DNA from: an uncultured Bacteroidales bacterium
Lineage (GTDB): Bacteria; Bacteroidota; Bacteroidia; Bacteroidales; P3
Direction of reading: 5' to 3'
DNA: 64,000 bases
NCBI GenBank assembly: GCA_946406015.1
Contig: CAMJJD010000003.1
Span: 1 to 64,000, forward strand
In this document: one piece after another, positions 17,401-27,095 of the stretch
How the letters are laid out: the number at the start of each line of letters is the position of its first letter
Position numbering within the stretch: the first letter of the stretch is position 1
Notes under the pieces: model-generated
Told to the model about the DNA's origin: nothing
Seen by the model: only the letters and a program-made list of their open reading frames with translations
The model's database searches: none
Position numbers and translations under genes: made by a program

Positions 17401-17931
17401 ATGAAACGCATCGCATTTATCATCGCTGCATGCTTTATGTTGTTGACCGCATGCGCACAAAACACTATTGAAAACGACAACAATCAAACAAATAGCAAAA
17501 AAATGAAAAAGACTTTAGTTGCCTATTTCTCGGCCACGGGCACTACCAAGGCCGCTGCACAGAAGCTCGCCAAGGAACTTGGCGCCGACCTCTATGAAAT
17601 CAGCCCCGAAGAGCCTTACACCTCTGCCGACCTCGACTGGCGTGACAAAGGGTCGCGCTCCACGCTGGAGATGAAAGACCGCTCGTCGCGTCCTGCCATC
17701 AAGGGCCGCTGCGAGAACATCGCCGACTACGACACCGTGTGGATTGGCTTCCCCGTGTGGTGGTACACCGCCCCCACTATCGTCAACACCTTCATCGAGG
17801 CCCACGACCTCGGCGGAAAGGTGCTCAACGTCTTCGCCACCAGCGGTGGAAGCAACGTCACAGGCTCGGCTGCCGACCTCAAGAAAGCCTACCCGCAGTA
17901 CCTGTGGGGCGAAAGCCGCCTGCTGAATTAA
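17401..17931 (+). CDS. Flavodoxin-like lipoprotein, shortened C-terminus
   Basis: A 176-residue protein with lipoprotein signal (lipobox LLTAC, Cys18), a short Asn/Lys-rich linker and a flavodoxin domain from Met35 (MKKTLVAYFSATGTTKAAAQ). IGFPVWWYTAPTI is the flavin loop and FATSGGSNVTGSAADLKKAYP the third loop. It stops at GESRLLN, about 15 residues earlier than typical relatives, which end in an amphipathic helix. A helix-like continuation (NAERQRESTKWEKTELA) is present in another frame just after the stop, suggesting a recent frameshift or assembly error. Met35 (17503) could start a cytoplasmic form. Confidence 0.85.
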   Translation: MKRIAFIIAACFMLLTACAQNTIENDNNQTNSKKMKKTLVAYFSATGTTKAAAQKLAKELGADLYEISPEEPYTSADLDWRDKGSRSTLEMKDRSSRPAIKGRCENIADYDTVWIGFPVWWYTAPTIVNTFIEAHDLGGKVLNVFATSGGSNVTGSAADLKKAYPQYLWGESRLLN

Positions 17932-17982
17932 ACGCTGAAAGGCAAAGGGAATCAACTAAATGGGAGAAAACAGAGTTAGCCG

Positions 17983-20118
17983 ATGAGAAAGATAATGACG
18001 ATATGCGCGGTGACGCTGCTGCTGGCGGGATGCGCAACAAAGCCTGACACGGTGGAACTCACCGACTGGCTGTTTGAATACAACGGGCAAGAGTATCCCG
18101 CCACGGTGCCAGGATTCATCCATACCGACCTGATGGCCAACGGGCTGATACCCGACCCATACATCGGCACCAATGAGGATTCGGTACGGTGGGTGGCTGA
18201 TAGTTCATGGACCTATTTCTGCCAAATTAGTAGAAAGAAACTGCCAAAAGGTGACACCCTATGGCTAGTATTTGAAGGATTGGCAGGTCCTGCCATTGTC
18301 TTTATCAACTCAATATCAGGCAAGGAGGTCTACGACCTTGTTGATGACCCACAACTTCCCGACGACAATATGTTTTGTCAGCATGAGATACCACTTCCCA
18401 TTCATCTCGATCCATCGATGGATACTTTATGTATTGAAGTTGTCTTTACTCCGCTTAGCGATACGTTGAAGGAAGAGGTCTACGGCATCCCCCTGCCCGA
18501 GAGGCGCGCCTTCACCCGCATAGCACCCTACCAACAGGGCTGGGACTGGGGTCCCAAGCTGCCCACCTGCGGCATCTGGAAGCCGGTATATATCACGTCC
18601 GTAGGGACGCGGCGTGCCGCGTCCGCAAAAGAAGTGAACAAACTCCAGCGGACACGGCACGCCGTGTCCCTACAACAGGAACCCGATAGTATAGGACAAT
18701 CGTTTACCTTCTACCGCGACGGCAAACCCATCTTCATCAAAGGTGCCAACTGGATACCCGTGCACAGCTTCCCGGTAGACGACAACGCCAACCGCGCCCG
18801 CTACCGCGCCCTGCTCTGCTCGGCCAAAGAGGCCGGTTTCAACATGCTGCGCGTATGGGGCGGAGGCATCTACGAACACGACTACTTCTACGACCTCTGC
18901 GACTCGCTGGGCATTATGGTGTGGCAGGACTTTATGTTCGCCGGAACGCCCTACCCAGACAATGCGGAGATGCTGGAGACCATCAAAGAAGAGGCCTATC
19001 AAAATGTGGCGAGAATTGCCAAGCACCCCTGCGTCGTCCTCTGGTGCGGCAACAACGAGGTGAAGAATGGCTGGGAAGACTGGGGCTGGCAGGGCCAATT
19101 CAACTGGACACCCGAGCAGCGCGCCCGTCTGGAGAAAGCAATGGACACCATCTTTGGAATTGTAGGGACACAGCGTGCTGTGTCCGCAAGCGACGGACCC
19201 TCTACTGCGGACACGGCACGCCGTGTCCCTACATCTATTCTGGAGCGCGCCGTCCGCGCCTGCGACCCGCTCCATCGCCCCTACATCACCACCTCGCCGC
19301 TCTACGGCTGGGGACATCCCGAATGCACCACCCACGGCGACAGCCATTACTGGGGTGTCTGGTGGGGCGAGGAACCCTTCGAGCGTTATGCCGAGAAGAC
19401 CGGCCGTTTCATGAGCGAGTACGGTTTCCAAAGCTATCCGCTCATCACCACCATCCGCCGCTTCTGCCCAGACGACCAGCTGAGCATCGACTCCCCCACC
19501 CTGCGCAGTCACCAGAAGCACGGCCGCGGTCGCGAGATAATAGACAAGGCCATGCAACACTATTACGGCTTCGACAGCAAGAGCCTCTCATTGGAGGACT
19601 ACTGCTACGTCAGCCAGCTACTGCAGGCCTGGGGCGTGGGCTACGGCATCTTCCAGCACATCAAGCAGCATCCTCATTGCATGGGGACCCTCTATTGGCA
19701 GCTCAACGACTGCTGGCCCGTAGCCTCGTGGAGCAGCATCGACTACTACGGCAACTGGAAAGCGCTCCACTACCGCGCTCAGGTGTTATATGCCGACGAT
19801 GTCGACCTGAAGAAATGGGAACAATACTACAGCAGTTACCCAAAAGACCGCAACTACCCCGACCCCCGATACAAGGTGGAAGTCGGAAATCGGGAGTCGA
19901 AATTAATGGTAACCCTCAAGGCCGAGACCGACCTCTACGACGTCTACATTGACACCGAGCCGCATATCGACGGACACTTTACCCGTAACTTCTTCGACCT
20001 CAAGGCTGGAGAAAGCATCACCACCACCCTTGTCCCCATCGACCCCAAGGCCGATGTCCGCAAGGTCAAAATCGCCATCCGAACCATCAACGATATCTAC
20101 TTCCGCAATAAGCGGTAA
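17983..20118 (+). CDS. Beta-mannosidase-like GH2 lipoprotein with two in-frame palindromic inserts
   Basis: A 711-residue glycoside hydrolase family 2 enzyme with lipoprotein signal (LLLAGC). N-terminal jelly-roll (about 20-205, ending QGWDWGPKLPTCGIWKPVYI), then catalytic barrel with acid/base E359 in WCGNNE and nucleophile E479 in FMSEYGF. Expected to release mannose from mannan or N-glycan fragments in the periplasm. Compared with known beta-mannosidases (about 850 residues), the immunoglobulin-like domain between jelly-roll and barrel is missing; its place is held by residues 207-231, encoded by a palindromic repeat. A second copy encodes residues 394-417 inside the barrel. The frame stays open. 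Whether the enzyme is active is unknown. Confidence 0.88.
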   Translation: MRKIMTICAVTLLLAGCATKPDTVELTDWLFEYNGQEYPATVPGFIHTDLMANGLIPDPYIGTNEDSVRWVADSSWTYFCQISRKKLPKGDTLWLVFEGLAGPAIVFINSISGKEVYDLVDDPQLPDDNMFCQHEIPLPIHLDPSMDTLCIEVVFTPLSDTLKEEVYGIPLPERRAFTRIAPYQQGWDWGPKLPTCGIWKPVYITSVGTRRAASAKEVNKLQRTRHAVSLQQEPDSIGQSFTFYRDGKPIFIKGANWIPVHSFPVDDNANRARYRALLCSAKEAGFNMLRVWGGGIYEHDYFYDLCDSLGIMVWQDFMFAGTPYPDNAEMLETIKEEAYQNVARIAKHPCVVLWCGNNEVKNGWEDWGWQGQFNWTPEQRARLEKAMDTIFGIVGTQRAVSASDGPSTADTARRVPTSILERAVRACDPLHRPYITTSPLYGWGHPECTTHGDSHYWGVWWGEEPFERYAEKTGRFMSEYGFQSYPLITTIRRFCPDDQLSIDSPTLRSHQKHGRGREIIDKAMQHYYGFDSKSLSLEDYCYVSQLLQAWGVGYGIFQHIKQHPHCMGTLYWQLNDCWPVASWSSIDYYGNWKALHYRAQVLYADDVDLKKWEQYYSSYPKDRNYPDPRYKVEVGNRESKLMVTLKAETDLYDVYIDTEPHIDGHFTRNFFDLKAGESITTTLVPIDPKADVRKVKIAIRTINDIYFRNKR
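18601..18673. repeat. Paired palindromic element, copy 1, inside beta-mannosidase
   Basis: A left 26-bp unit (18601-18626) and an inverted right unit (18648-18673) flank a 21-bp spacer. Each unit is itself a hairpin: arms GGACGCGGC/GCCGCGTCC on the left, GGACACGGC/GCCGTGTCC on the right. It is read in frame as VGTRRAASA...RTRHAVSL. Confidence 0.9.
19162..19232. repeat. Paired palindromic element, copy 2, inside beta-mannosidase
   Basis: Left unit 19162-19187 (arms GGACACAGC/GCTGTGTCC), right inverted unit 19207-19232 (arms GGACACGGC/GCCGTGTCC), 19-bp spacer. The left unit is in the same codon phase as copy 1 and is read VGTQRAVSA. Confidence 0.9.
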
Positions 20119-20160
20119 AAAGGGAAAAACGAAGTTTTAACCATATCCATTCCTTTATCG

Positions 20161-20210
20161 TTCTTCTCACGTTCTTCTCACGTTCTTCTTGAATTTGAGA
20201 AGAACGTGAG
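20161..20210. repeat. 11-bp repeats with inverted copy (hairpin) after beta-mannosidase
   Basis: TTCTTCTCACG is repeated at 20161 and 20172, with a third partial copy at 20183. The right arm GAGAAGAACGTGAG (20197-20210) is an exact inverted match to 20166-20179 and a 13-bp match to 20177-20189, so two alternative hairpins are possible. A T-run does not follow, so terminator function is uncertain. The rest of 20119-20358 holds only the guaB promoter. Confidence 0.75.
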
Positions 20211-20291
20211 ATAATCGTATCATAAACTGTTAATAAACAGAGCCCTTTCACTACATCCCATTGTAAAATCAACTCCATTTGCAACTTTTAT

Positions 20292-20322
20292 TTTGTCATT
20301 TTATAAAAAGTACGTATTTTTG
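20292..20322 (+). promoter_or_regulatory. Bacteroidetes-type promoter for guaB
   Basis: TTTG at 20292-20295 and TATTTTTG at 20315-20322 are spaced by 19 bp. The guaB ATG follows 36 bp after the -7 box. Confidence 0.75.
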
Positions 20323-20358
20323 CATTTTATTTACAAAGAATAAAAATTGCGCAATATT

Positions 20359-21831
20359 ATGTATACAGACACCACTAAATTCATCGGCGAAGGCCTTACT
20401 TATGACGACGTGTTGCTCGTCCCCGCCTACTCTGAAGTGCTGCCCCGCGAAGTCTCGGTAGCGTCGCGCTTCTCGAAGCGTATCATGCTGAACACCCCGC
20501 TTGTGTCGGCAGCCATGGACACTGTGACCGAGGCGGCCATGGCCATCGGCATGGCGCAGGAGGGCGGCATCGGCGTGCTGCACAAGAACATGAGTATCGA
20601 GCGTCAGGCCAACGAGGTGCGCAAGGTGAAGCGTGCCGAGAACGGCATGATTATCGACCCCATCACCCTCACCAAGGACGCCCTCGTGAAGGACGCCCTG
20701 CGCCTGATGGAAGAATATGGCATCGGCGGCATTCCCATTGTCGACGAGAACCGCATGCTAATCGGCATGGTGACCAACCGCGACCTGCGCTTCGAGCGCG
20801 ACATGGAGCGTCCGCTGAGCGAAATTATGATCACCAAGCTCATCACCACCCACGAGGGCACCACCTTTGCCGAAGCCACCGACATACTGCAGCAGCACAA
20901 GATTGAGAAGTTGCCCGTGGTGAACAAAGAGGGCCAGTTCATGGGCCTAATCACCTACCGCGACATCATGAAGACCAAGGAGCGCCCCAACGCCTGCAAA
21001 GACAGTAACGGCCGTCTGCGCGTGGCTGCCGGCGTAGGCATCACGCCCGATATGATAGACCGTGTCGACGCACTGGTCAAGGCCGGTGCCGACGCCATCG
21101 TCATCGATACCGCCCACGGCCACAGCATCCGTGTGGTCGAGGCGCTGAAGAAAGTGAAGAACACCTACAAGGACATCGACGTGGTGGTGGGCAACATCGC
21201 CACCGGCGAGGCCGCCTTGATGCTGGCCGAGGCCGGTGCCGACGCCATCAAGGTAGGTATCGGACCCGGAAGCATCTGCTCGACCCGTATCGTGGCCGGC
21301 ATCGGCGTGCCGCAGCTGACCGCCGTGTGCGAAGTGTGCGGCGCCCTGAAGCAGGGCGGCTACGACGTGCCCGTCATCGCCGACGGCGGCATCCGCTACA
21401 GCGGCGACATCGTGAAGGCTCTGGCGGCTGGCGCCAGCAGCATCATGGTGGGCAGTCTGGTGGCCGGCGTGGATGAGGCTCCGGGCGAGACCATCATCTT
21501 CGAAGGCCGCAAGTTCAAGAGCTACCGCGGCATGGGCTCGTTGGAGGCCATGCAGAGCGGCTCGAAGGACCGCTACTTCCAAGACAAGGAGACCGACGCC
21601 AAGAAACTTGTGCCCGAAGGTGTGGTGGGACGCGTGCCCTACAAAGGCACCCTCAGCGAAGTGCTCTATCAGATGGTGGGCGGTCTGAAGGCCGGCATGG
21701 GCTACACCGGCAGCCGCACCATCGGCGACCTGCAGCAGGCCAAGTTTATCCGCATCACCGCCGCCGGCCGCACCGAGAGCCACCCGCACGACATCGCCAT
21801 CACCCGAGAGGCTCCGAATTACAGCAGATAA
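20359..21831 (+). CDS. guaB: Inosine-5'-monophosphate dehydrogenase
   Basis: A 490-residue IMP dehydrogenase, the NAD-dependent step from IMP to XMP in guanine nucleotide synthesis. N-terminal barrel part ([19 protein letters not shown]), two CBS domains (about 95-205), then the active-site loop [17 protein letters not shown] with the catalytic cysteine, [16 protein letters not shown] and the flap. Length is normal. I start at the ATG at 20359 rather than the TTG twelve bases upstream. It has its own promoter and is followed by a short-repeat spacer before the chaperone operon. Confidence 0.97.
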   Translation: MYTDTTKFIGEGLTYDDVLLVPAYSEVLPREVSVASRFSKRIMLNTPLVSAAMDTVTEAAMAIGMAQEGGIGVLHKNMSIERQANEVRKVKRAENGMIIDPITLTKDALVKDALRLMEEYGIGGIPIVDENRMLIGMVTNRDLRFERDMERPLSEIMITKLITTHEGTTFAEATDILQQHKIEKLPVVNKEGQFMGLITYRDIMKTKERPNACKDSNGRLRVAAGVGITPDMIDRVDALVKAGADAIVIDTAHGHSIRVVEALKKVKNTYKDIDVVVGNIATGEAALMLAEAGADAIKVGIGPGSICSTRIVAGIGVPQLTAVCEVCGALKQGGYDVPVIADGGIRYSGDIVKALAAGASSIMVGSLVAGVDEAPGETIIFEGRKFKSYRGMGSLEAMQSGSKDRYFQDKETDAKKLVPEGVVGRVPYKGTLSEVLYQMVGGLKAGMGYTGSRTIGDLQQAKFIRITAAGRTESHPHDIAITREAPNYSR

Positions 21832-21834
21832 TTT

Positions 21835-21869
21835 TTTAGTGTTAAGTATTTAGTGTTAAGTGTTTTGTT
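21835..21869. repeat. 7-bp periodic spacer tract
   Basis: Five 7-bp units: TTTAGTG, TTAAGTA, TTTAGTG, TTAAGTG, TTTTGTT. They fill the spacer between guaB and the parvulin gene. The same word occurs at 35804-35831. Confidence 0.65.
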
Positions 21870-21876
21870 AATAGAC

Positions 21877-23979
21877 ATGAAAAAGATATTGCTGGCGACA
21901 GCCGTCTTTGCAGTTTTCAGTTTTCAGTTTTCGGTGTTGCAAGCCCAGAACGACCCTGTGGTCATCGAAGTGGGCGGGCAGCAGATTCGCCGGTCGGAGT
22001 TCATGCGCGAGTTCAACACGAACGTAGGACAGCAGCTGGAGAAGCGTCCCGGCATCACCGCTGCCGACAAACGTGCCGCGATGGAGGAGTATGTCGACCT
22101 GTATGCCCTGTTCCGTGCCAAACTGCTTGACGCACATGCACGCGGATTCGACACCGCAGCCGCTCTGCGGAATGAGCTCATGCGCTATCGCAAAGAGCTG
22201 GCCGCGCCCTACCTGATTGACTCGGCTGTGCTGCGGCAGATGCTGGCCGAAGCCTACGACCGCAACCACTACTCGCTGCATGCCGCGCACATACTAGTGC
22301 CCATCTCGGCCAGTGCCGCCCCCGAGGACTCGACCAAGGCCTACAACAAAGCTATGGAATTGTATAACCGTATCACGGTGGACGGTGAGGACTTCTTCGC
22401 CGTAGCTGCCGACTACGCCCGCCAACTCGACCCCGAGGCCAAGGTGCGTCCCAACGAAGGCGACCTCGGATACTTCACCGTGTTCGACATGGTGTATCCA
22501 TTCGAGAATGCTGCCTACTCACTCAAGGTGGGCGAAGTGAGCCAGCCTGTGCGCACCCGCTTCGGATACCACCTCGTCAAACTGCTTGACCGCGTGGAAG
22601 GACTCTACGGCAAGGTCACGATGGCCCACATCTGGCTGCACAGCACCGACTCGGCCACACGCCGTTCTGACATCTACCGAATCTACAACGAACTGGAGAG
22701 AGGCATCAACTTCGCCTCGCTGGCCCGTCAAAGCGACGACCGCACCACCTCGGGCAGCGGAGGTGTGCTCAACGACGCCACGCTCTCGCAGCTGCCGCCG
22801 GAATACATCCATGAACTGGTGATGCTGAAAGAAGGCGAATTCAGCAAACCATTCTTCACACAATATGGATGGCACATCATCAAACTCATCAAGCGCGACA
22901 CCCTGCCGCAGCCGGAGAATCTGGAAGGATTCTACAAACAACGGATGACCCGCGACCAACGCGGCGAAGAGTCGCGTAAGACCTTTGCCGCCAACAGCCG
23001 CAAGAAATACGGCTTTGTGGACCGCACCATGACGCCCGTCAAGCAGGCGGTTAAAGGCCGCAAGAAGAAAGCGACGCCAGTGAAGATGATGGCATCGCTC
23101 GACGAGTTGCTCCGCGTAATCCCCGACTCGGTACGCTACAGCAAATGGAAAATAGACGAAAGCCTCTTCACCGACACCACAGCGCTTGTAACATCCCCCG
23201 CAGGCAATTACACCTCGCTCGATGTGGCCCGTTACATCTACACCCACCAGAAGAAAGCCCGGTTCGAGAACATGCAGAAGCTCCTGCGCGAGCGCTACGA
23301 CGAGTTCCTTGACAGTATCAGCATCGCCTATGCCGACAGCCAGCTGGAGAAGGAGAACCCCGAGTTTGCCCAGGTGGTCGACGAATACCGTCGTGGTCTG
23401 ATGATATTCAACTACAACGATGCCATGATATGGCACAAAGCCATCAACGACACCGTCGGATTCGTCAATTTCTATGCCCGTGAGAGCCGAACCAAGCGCC
23501 TTGACAACCCCAGCGACTCCATCTACTTCTTCCACCCTCGTGCCCGCGTGACGGTTATCGACGTTGCCGACAAGGCCGCTTTGGCTCCAGAGAAGGCACA
23601 AAAGCTCATCGAGAAAGCGATGAAGAAAGAGATGGGGAGCAGCGAGATGAAGCAACTCCTCCAGAAAAAAATCAATCAGAAGAAGTTCCCTGCCGGCGAC
23701 ATGGTCAAGGTCGGTGTGGACCAGGTGGAGCAGACCCGCCAACACCTGCTGGACGACGACCAGTGGCAGAGAGGGGTGTACGTGAAGGACCAAGGCAACG
23801 GCTACCGTGTGTTGGCAGTGGAACAGATACTGCCCCGCAGCCTGAAAGGTATCAACGAGGCTCGCGGATACTACCTTAACGCATGGCAAAACGAAGTGGA
23901 GCAGAAACTGACTGACGAGTTGCTGAAAAAATACAACGTGAAGATACACCGCGATGTCGTGCGTTCGCTCACTTTCTAG
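21877..23979 (+). CDS. Parvulin-type peptidyl-prolyl isomerase, two PPIC domains
   Basis: A 700-residue periplasmic folding factor with a Sec signal peptide ([20 protein letters not shown]...QAQ). Two parvulin domains are visible: one around 130-240 (AAHILVPIS ... GDLGYFTVFDMVYPFENAAY ... TRFGYHLVKLLDR) and one around 245-345 (AHIWLHST ... SGSGGVLND ... QYGWHIIKLIKRD). The C-terminal half is helical. I start at 21877; the upstream extension is spacer repeat. Its signal peptide contains three AGTTTTC units (21912-21932). First of three chaperone genes, overlapping the second by 26 bp; likely assists outer-membrane protein assembly. Confidence 0.88.
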   Translation: MKKILLATAVFAVFSFQFSVLQAQNDPVVIEVGGQQIRRSEFMREFNTNVGQQLEKRPGITAADKRAAMEEYVDLYALFRAKLLDAHARGFDTAAALRNELMRYRKELAAPYLIDSAVLRQMLAEAYDRNHYSLHAAHILVPISASAAPEDSTKAYNKAMELYNRITVDGEDFFAVAADYARQLDPEAKVRPNEGDLGYFTVFDMVYPFENAAYSLKVGEVSQPVRTRFGYHLVKLLDRVEGLYGKVTMAHIWLHSTDSATRRSDIYRIYNELERGINFASLARQSDDRTTSGSGGVLNDATLSQLPPEYIHELVMLKEGEFSKPFFTQYGWHIIKLIKRDTLPQPENLEGFYKQRMTRDQRGEESRKTFAANSRKKYGFVDRTMTPVKQAVKGRKKKATPVKMMASLDELLRVIPDSVRYSKWKIDESLFTDTTALVTSPAGNYTSLDVARYIYTHQKKARFENMQKLLRERYDEFLDSISIAYADSQLEKENPEFAQVVDEYRRGLMIFNYNDAMIWHKAINDTVGFVNFYARESRTKRLDNPSDSIYFFHPRARVTVIDVADKAALAPEKAQKLIEKAMKKEMGSSEMKQLLQKKINQKKFPAGDMVKVGVDQVEQTRQHLLDDDQWQRGVYVKDQGNGYRVLAVEQILPRSLKGINEARGYYLNAWQNEVEQKLTDELLKKYNVKIHRDVVRSLTF

Positions 23980-24808
23980 TCTGTTGCTTCTGACTGCACT
24001 GCTTTTCACCAGTTGCCACCACCGAGGCGATGAATCGCCGCTGTTGGCCACCGTATACGGCCATGAGCTGCACGAGAGCGACTTGGAAGGACTGGTGGGT
24101 GCCGGCGTTGGCACAGAGGACAGCACTGCCATCGTGGCAAGCTATGTCGAACAATGGATACGGCAGACGGTTTTGCTCGCCAAGGCTGAAAAGAACATTG
24201 TCGACAACTTCGACCGACAATTGAATGAATACAAGAACAGCCTGCTCATATACGCGTACGAACAGAAAATCGTCAACCAACTGCTCGACACCAACGTAAG
24301 CGACGACCAGATTGCCGAGTACTATGAACAGCACCAAGAAGACTTCCTGTTGAAGAGCGCCATCGTAAAGGCTGTCTATGTGACGGCACCAGTCAAATCG
24401 CCGGCAATAGCCAAGCTGAAAAAGATTATCGAGCGACGTGGTTTTGACGAACATGACGTAGTAGAGCTGGAAGAAACGGCCACTCGTCACAACCTCTCTG
24501 GATACTACGACGCCGACTCGTGGATGCCGTTCTATACCCTTCAGAGCTCGATACCCATCACCACCTATAACGAGAACCTCTACCTAAAACAGAATCACAC
24601 CATCACGCTCACCGACAACGACAACACCTATATGGTGCGCATTCTGGATTACAAAATGAGCGACGAGACTTCACCAATGGAGTTGGCGAGGGATAATATC
24701 CGCTCAATTCTTCTCAACAACCGTAAATTAGATATTCTCAACCGCCTACAATCCGACCTGCTGAACGAGGCCGAGAAGAGCGACAACGTAAAAAGATACA
24801 TCAAGTAA
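23954..24808 (+). CDS. SurA/PpiC-like lipoprotein without catalytic domain
   Basis: A 284-residue lipoprotein (lipobox LLFTSC) with the helical N-terminal chaperone layout ([15 protein letters not shown] ... [23 protein letters not shown]) of SurA/PpiC proteins but no recognisable parvulin core. It sits between two parvulins, overlapping the first by 26 bp and the third by one base (TAATG), so the three are surely co-translated. Probably a non-catalytic partner chaperone in outer-membrane protein biogenesis. The start at 23954 places a clean signal peptide at the N-terminus. Confidence 0.8.
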   Translation: MSCVRSLSSLLLLTALLFTSCHHRGDESPLLATVYGHELHESDLEGLVGAGVGTEDSTAIVASYVEQWIRQTVLLAKAEKNIVDNFDRQLNEYKNSLLIYAYEQKIVNQLLDTNVSDDQIAEYYEQHQEDFLLKSAIVKAVYVTAPVKSPAIAKLKKIIERRGFDEHDVVELEETATRHNLSGYYDADSWMPFYTLQSSIPITTYNENLYLKQNHTITLTDNDNTYMVRILDYKMSDETSPMELARDNIRSILLNNRKLDILNRLQSDLLNEAEKSDNVKRYIK

Positions 24809-26151
24809 TGAAAAAGATACTATTAGCCACAGCCATCCTTTCTGTCCTGGGAATGCACGCTTCGTATTCTCACGCCCAAGAGACTATCGTCGACGGCGTT
24901 GCTGCCGTGGTTGGCAAGAATATAGTGAAGTATTCCGACATTGACCGAGCCTATGCCCAGATGCGTCTGCGTTCGGGAAACGACAAACCATTTGAAAGCA
25001 AGTGCGGCATACTGGAAAACCTCATTCTCAACCAGCTGCTTATCCACAAGGGAGAGGTCGACAGCGTTGAAGTGACAGACGAGGAAGTGGATCAATACAC
25101 ACAAGAGTATTTGGAGAACGATCTTCAGCAGTATGGGTCAAAAGAGGCCCTCAGAGAAGCCACCGGATTCACCTATGACGAACTGAAAGAACAGTACCAA
25201 CGCATGCTGCGCAACTATATGTTAGGACAGCGTGTACAATACCAGCTGACACAGGATGTGAACATCACACCTCGCGAGGTGACAGAATTTTTCAACAGCT
25301 TGCCGGCCGACAGTCTGCCTGAGATGCCCGAACGATACGAACTGTCGGAGATAGAATTACAGCCCACCATCTCGGAAGCCGAACGCGACCGGGTACGCAC
25401 CCAGTTGGCTGAATTGCGTGAGCGTGTGCTCAAGGGTGAGAAATTCTCCATGCTCGCCGCATTGTACTCGCAAGACCCCGGTTCTGCCAAGAAAGGCGGC
25501 GAGCTAGGTTTTTTCCCCCGCGGAAGGATGGTTGCCGAGTTTGAATCGGCAGCCTTTGCGCTGAAGCCTGGCGAGGTATCACCTATCATAGAAACGCAGT
25601 TTGGCTTCCATATCATACAATTAATTGAACGCCGAGGCAACACAGTCAACGCACGACATATCCTGATTACTCCCAAAGTGTCGTCAGAGGACTTGTTGCG
25701 TGCCCGCATCACCCTCGACAGCATAGCTTCCGAGATACGTGCCGGAAACATCAGTTTCGAGGATGCTGCAAAGAAATACAGCACCGCCGCCAACGCCAAA
25801 CAAGGAGGCACCGCCGTGAACGAGGCTGACGGTTCTACCCGCTTTGATCGCTCCGCCATCAACGAACGCTACTACAACATCGGCATACAAGGCATGGACG
25901 AAGGTCAAATCAGCAACGCCACTGCCATGAAAACCGCCGACAACCGTGACGCCTATCGCATCGTGCGACTCAACAAAAAGCACCCTGCCCACCGCGCCAA
26001 CCTCACCGACGACTACGACAATATCTACAACGCCGCTCTTGCCGCCGCCAAGCAGCAGAAGCTGAAGAAATGGGCTCGCCACCAGATGGCAATCACCTAT
26101 GTGCGGCTCAGCGACGAATACAAAGACTGCGTCTTCGAGAATCTAAAATAG
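24808..26151 (+). CDS. surA: SurA-like periplasmic chaperone, peptidyl-prolyl isomerase
   Basis: A 447-residue SurA-type protein: signal peptide [25 protein letters not shown]-terminal SurA domain ([22 protein letters not shown]...[14 protein letters not shown]), parvulin domain 1 (about 170-275, [21 protein letters not shown]) and domain 2 (about 280-385, starting [10 protein letters not shown]). Chaperones outer-membrane beta-barrel proteins in the periplasm. The first residues MKKILLATA match those of the operon's first gene, hinting at duplication. Third gene of the parvulin operon, 6 bp before moxR. Confidence 0.9.
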   Translation: MKKILLATAILSVLGMHASYSHAQETIVDGVAAVVGKNIVKYSDIDRAYAQMRLRSGNDKPFESKCGILENLILNQLLIHKGEVDSVEVTDEEVDQYTQEYLENDLQQYGSKEALREATGFTYDELKEQYQRMLRNYMLGQRVQYQLTQDVNITPREVTEFFNSLPADSLPEMPERYELSEIELQPTISEAERDRVRTQLAELRERVLKGEKFSMLAALYSQDPGSAKKGGELGFFPRGRMVAEFESAAFALKPGEVSPIIETQFGFHIIQLIERRGNTVNARHILITPKVSSEDLLRARITLDSIASEIRAGNISFEDAAKKYSTAANAKQGGTAVNEADGSTRFDRSAINERYYNIGIQGMDEGQISNATAMKTADNRDAYRIVRLNKKHPAHRANLTDDYDNIYNAALAAAKQQKLKKWARHQMAITYVRLSDEYKDCVFENLK

Positions 26152-26157
26152 ACAACC

Positions 26158-27093
26158 ATGAGTGACAAAGAGCAGCTCGACCAACTAGTCGAGAAATATG
26201 ATATACTAAAAAAGGAAATCGGCAAGATCATTGTGGGCCAACACGAGGCCATCGACAGCCTGCTCCTTTCCATCTTCAGCGGCGGCCATTGCCTCCTGCT
26301 GGGTGTTCCCGGGCTTGCGAAGACACTTATGGTCAGCACCTTGGCACGTACTCTCGGCCTGTCGTTCAGCCGCATCCAATTCACGCCCGACTTGATGCCC
26401 AGCGACATCACCGGCAGCGAGATTCTCGACAGCAGCCGCCAATTCCGTTTCATCCAAGGCCCCGTTTTTGCCAACATCGTGCTGGCCGACGAGATAAACC
26501 GAACCCCGCCCAAAACACAGGCAGCTCTGCTGGAAGCCATGCAAGAACGGAATGTCACCGTCAGCGGCACCAGCTATCCCCTCCCCTCGCCATTCTTTGT
26601 CCTGGCCACACAAAACCCCATCGAACAAGAAGGCACCTATCCACTGCCCGAAGCGCAGCTTGACCGTTTCATGTTCAACGTGAAACTCGACTATCCCAGT
26701 TTTGAGGAGGAGGTTTCCATCGTCAAGCAGACCACGGTCAACCAAACCCAGAGTATCGAGAAGGTGCTTTCCGCCGACGAGATACTCAACTACCAAGACG
26801 TCATCCGGCACATGCCCGTGCCCGACAATGTGGTGGAGTATGCTGTCCGACTCGTCACGAGCACCCGCGACAAAGCCAACAAATACATCTCATGGGGAGC
26901 AGGTCCCCGTGCCTCCCAATACCTTATAATAGGGGCTCGTTGCCACGCTGCCATTCATGGGAAATACTCACCCGATGCCGAAGACATCCACGCCGTGGCA
27001 TTCAATGTGCTGCGTCACCGCATCGTCCGCAACTACTACGCTGAAGCTGAAGGCATCAGCACCGATGACATCATCGCGAACCTGCTGAAATAG
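26158..27093 (+). CDS. MoxR family AAA+ ATPase
   Basis: A 311-residue MoxR-type ATPase with Walker A GVPGLAKT near residue 45, Walker [23 protein letters not shown], sensor region [26 protein letters not shown] and the C-terminal lid. These act as chaperone-like ATPases, usually with DUF58 and von Willebrand A partners. No such partner follows here: the next gene is rsmG on the opposite strand, two bp away. The gene follows surA by 6 bp, so it is probably the last gene of the envelope-chaperone operon. Confidence 0.93.
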   Translation: MSDKEQLDQLVEKYDILKKEIGKIIVGQHEAIDSLLLSIFSGGHCLLLGVPGLAKTLMVSTLARTLGLSFSRIQFTPDLMPSDITGSEILDSSRQFRFIQGPVFANIVLADEINRTPPKTQAALLEAMQERNVTVSGTSYPLPSPFFVLATQNPIEQEGTYPLPEAQLDRFMFNVKLDYPSFEEEVSIVKQTTVNQTQSIEKVLSADEILNYQDVIRHMPVPDNVVEYAVRLVTSTRDKANKYISWGAGPRASQYLIIGARCHAAIHGKYSPDAEDIHAVAFNVLRHRIVRNYYAEAEGISTDDIIANLLK

Positions 27094-27095
27094 TA

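Noticed and set aside
17983..20118. Beta-mannosidase as a pseudogene
   Set aside because: Despite the two inserts and the missing domain, the frame is intact and both catalytic glutamates are present, so it is listed as a gene with doubtful activity.
22519..24132. A 537-codon minus-strand frame across the parvulin genes
   Set aside because: Spans two real genes on the other strand and has no start signal or recognisable domain.
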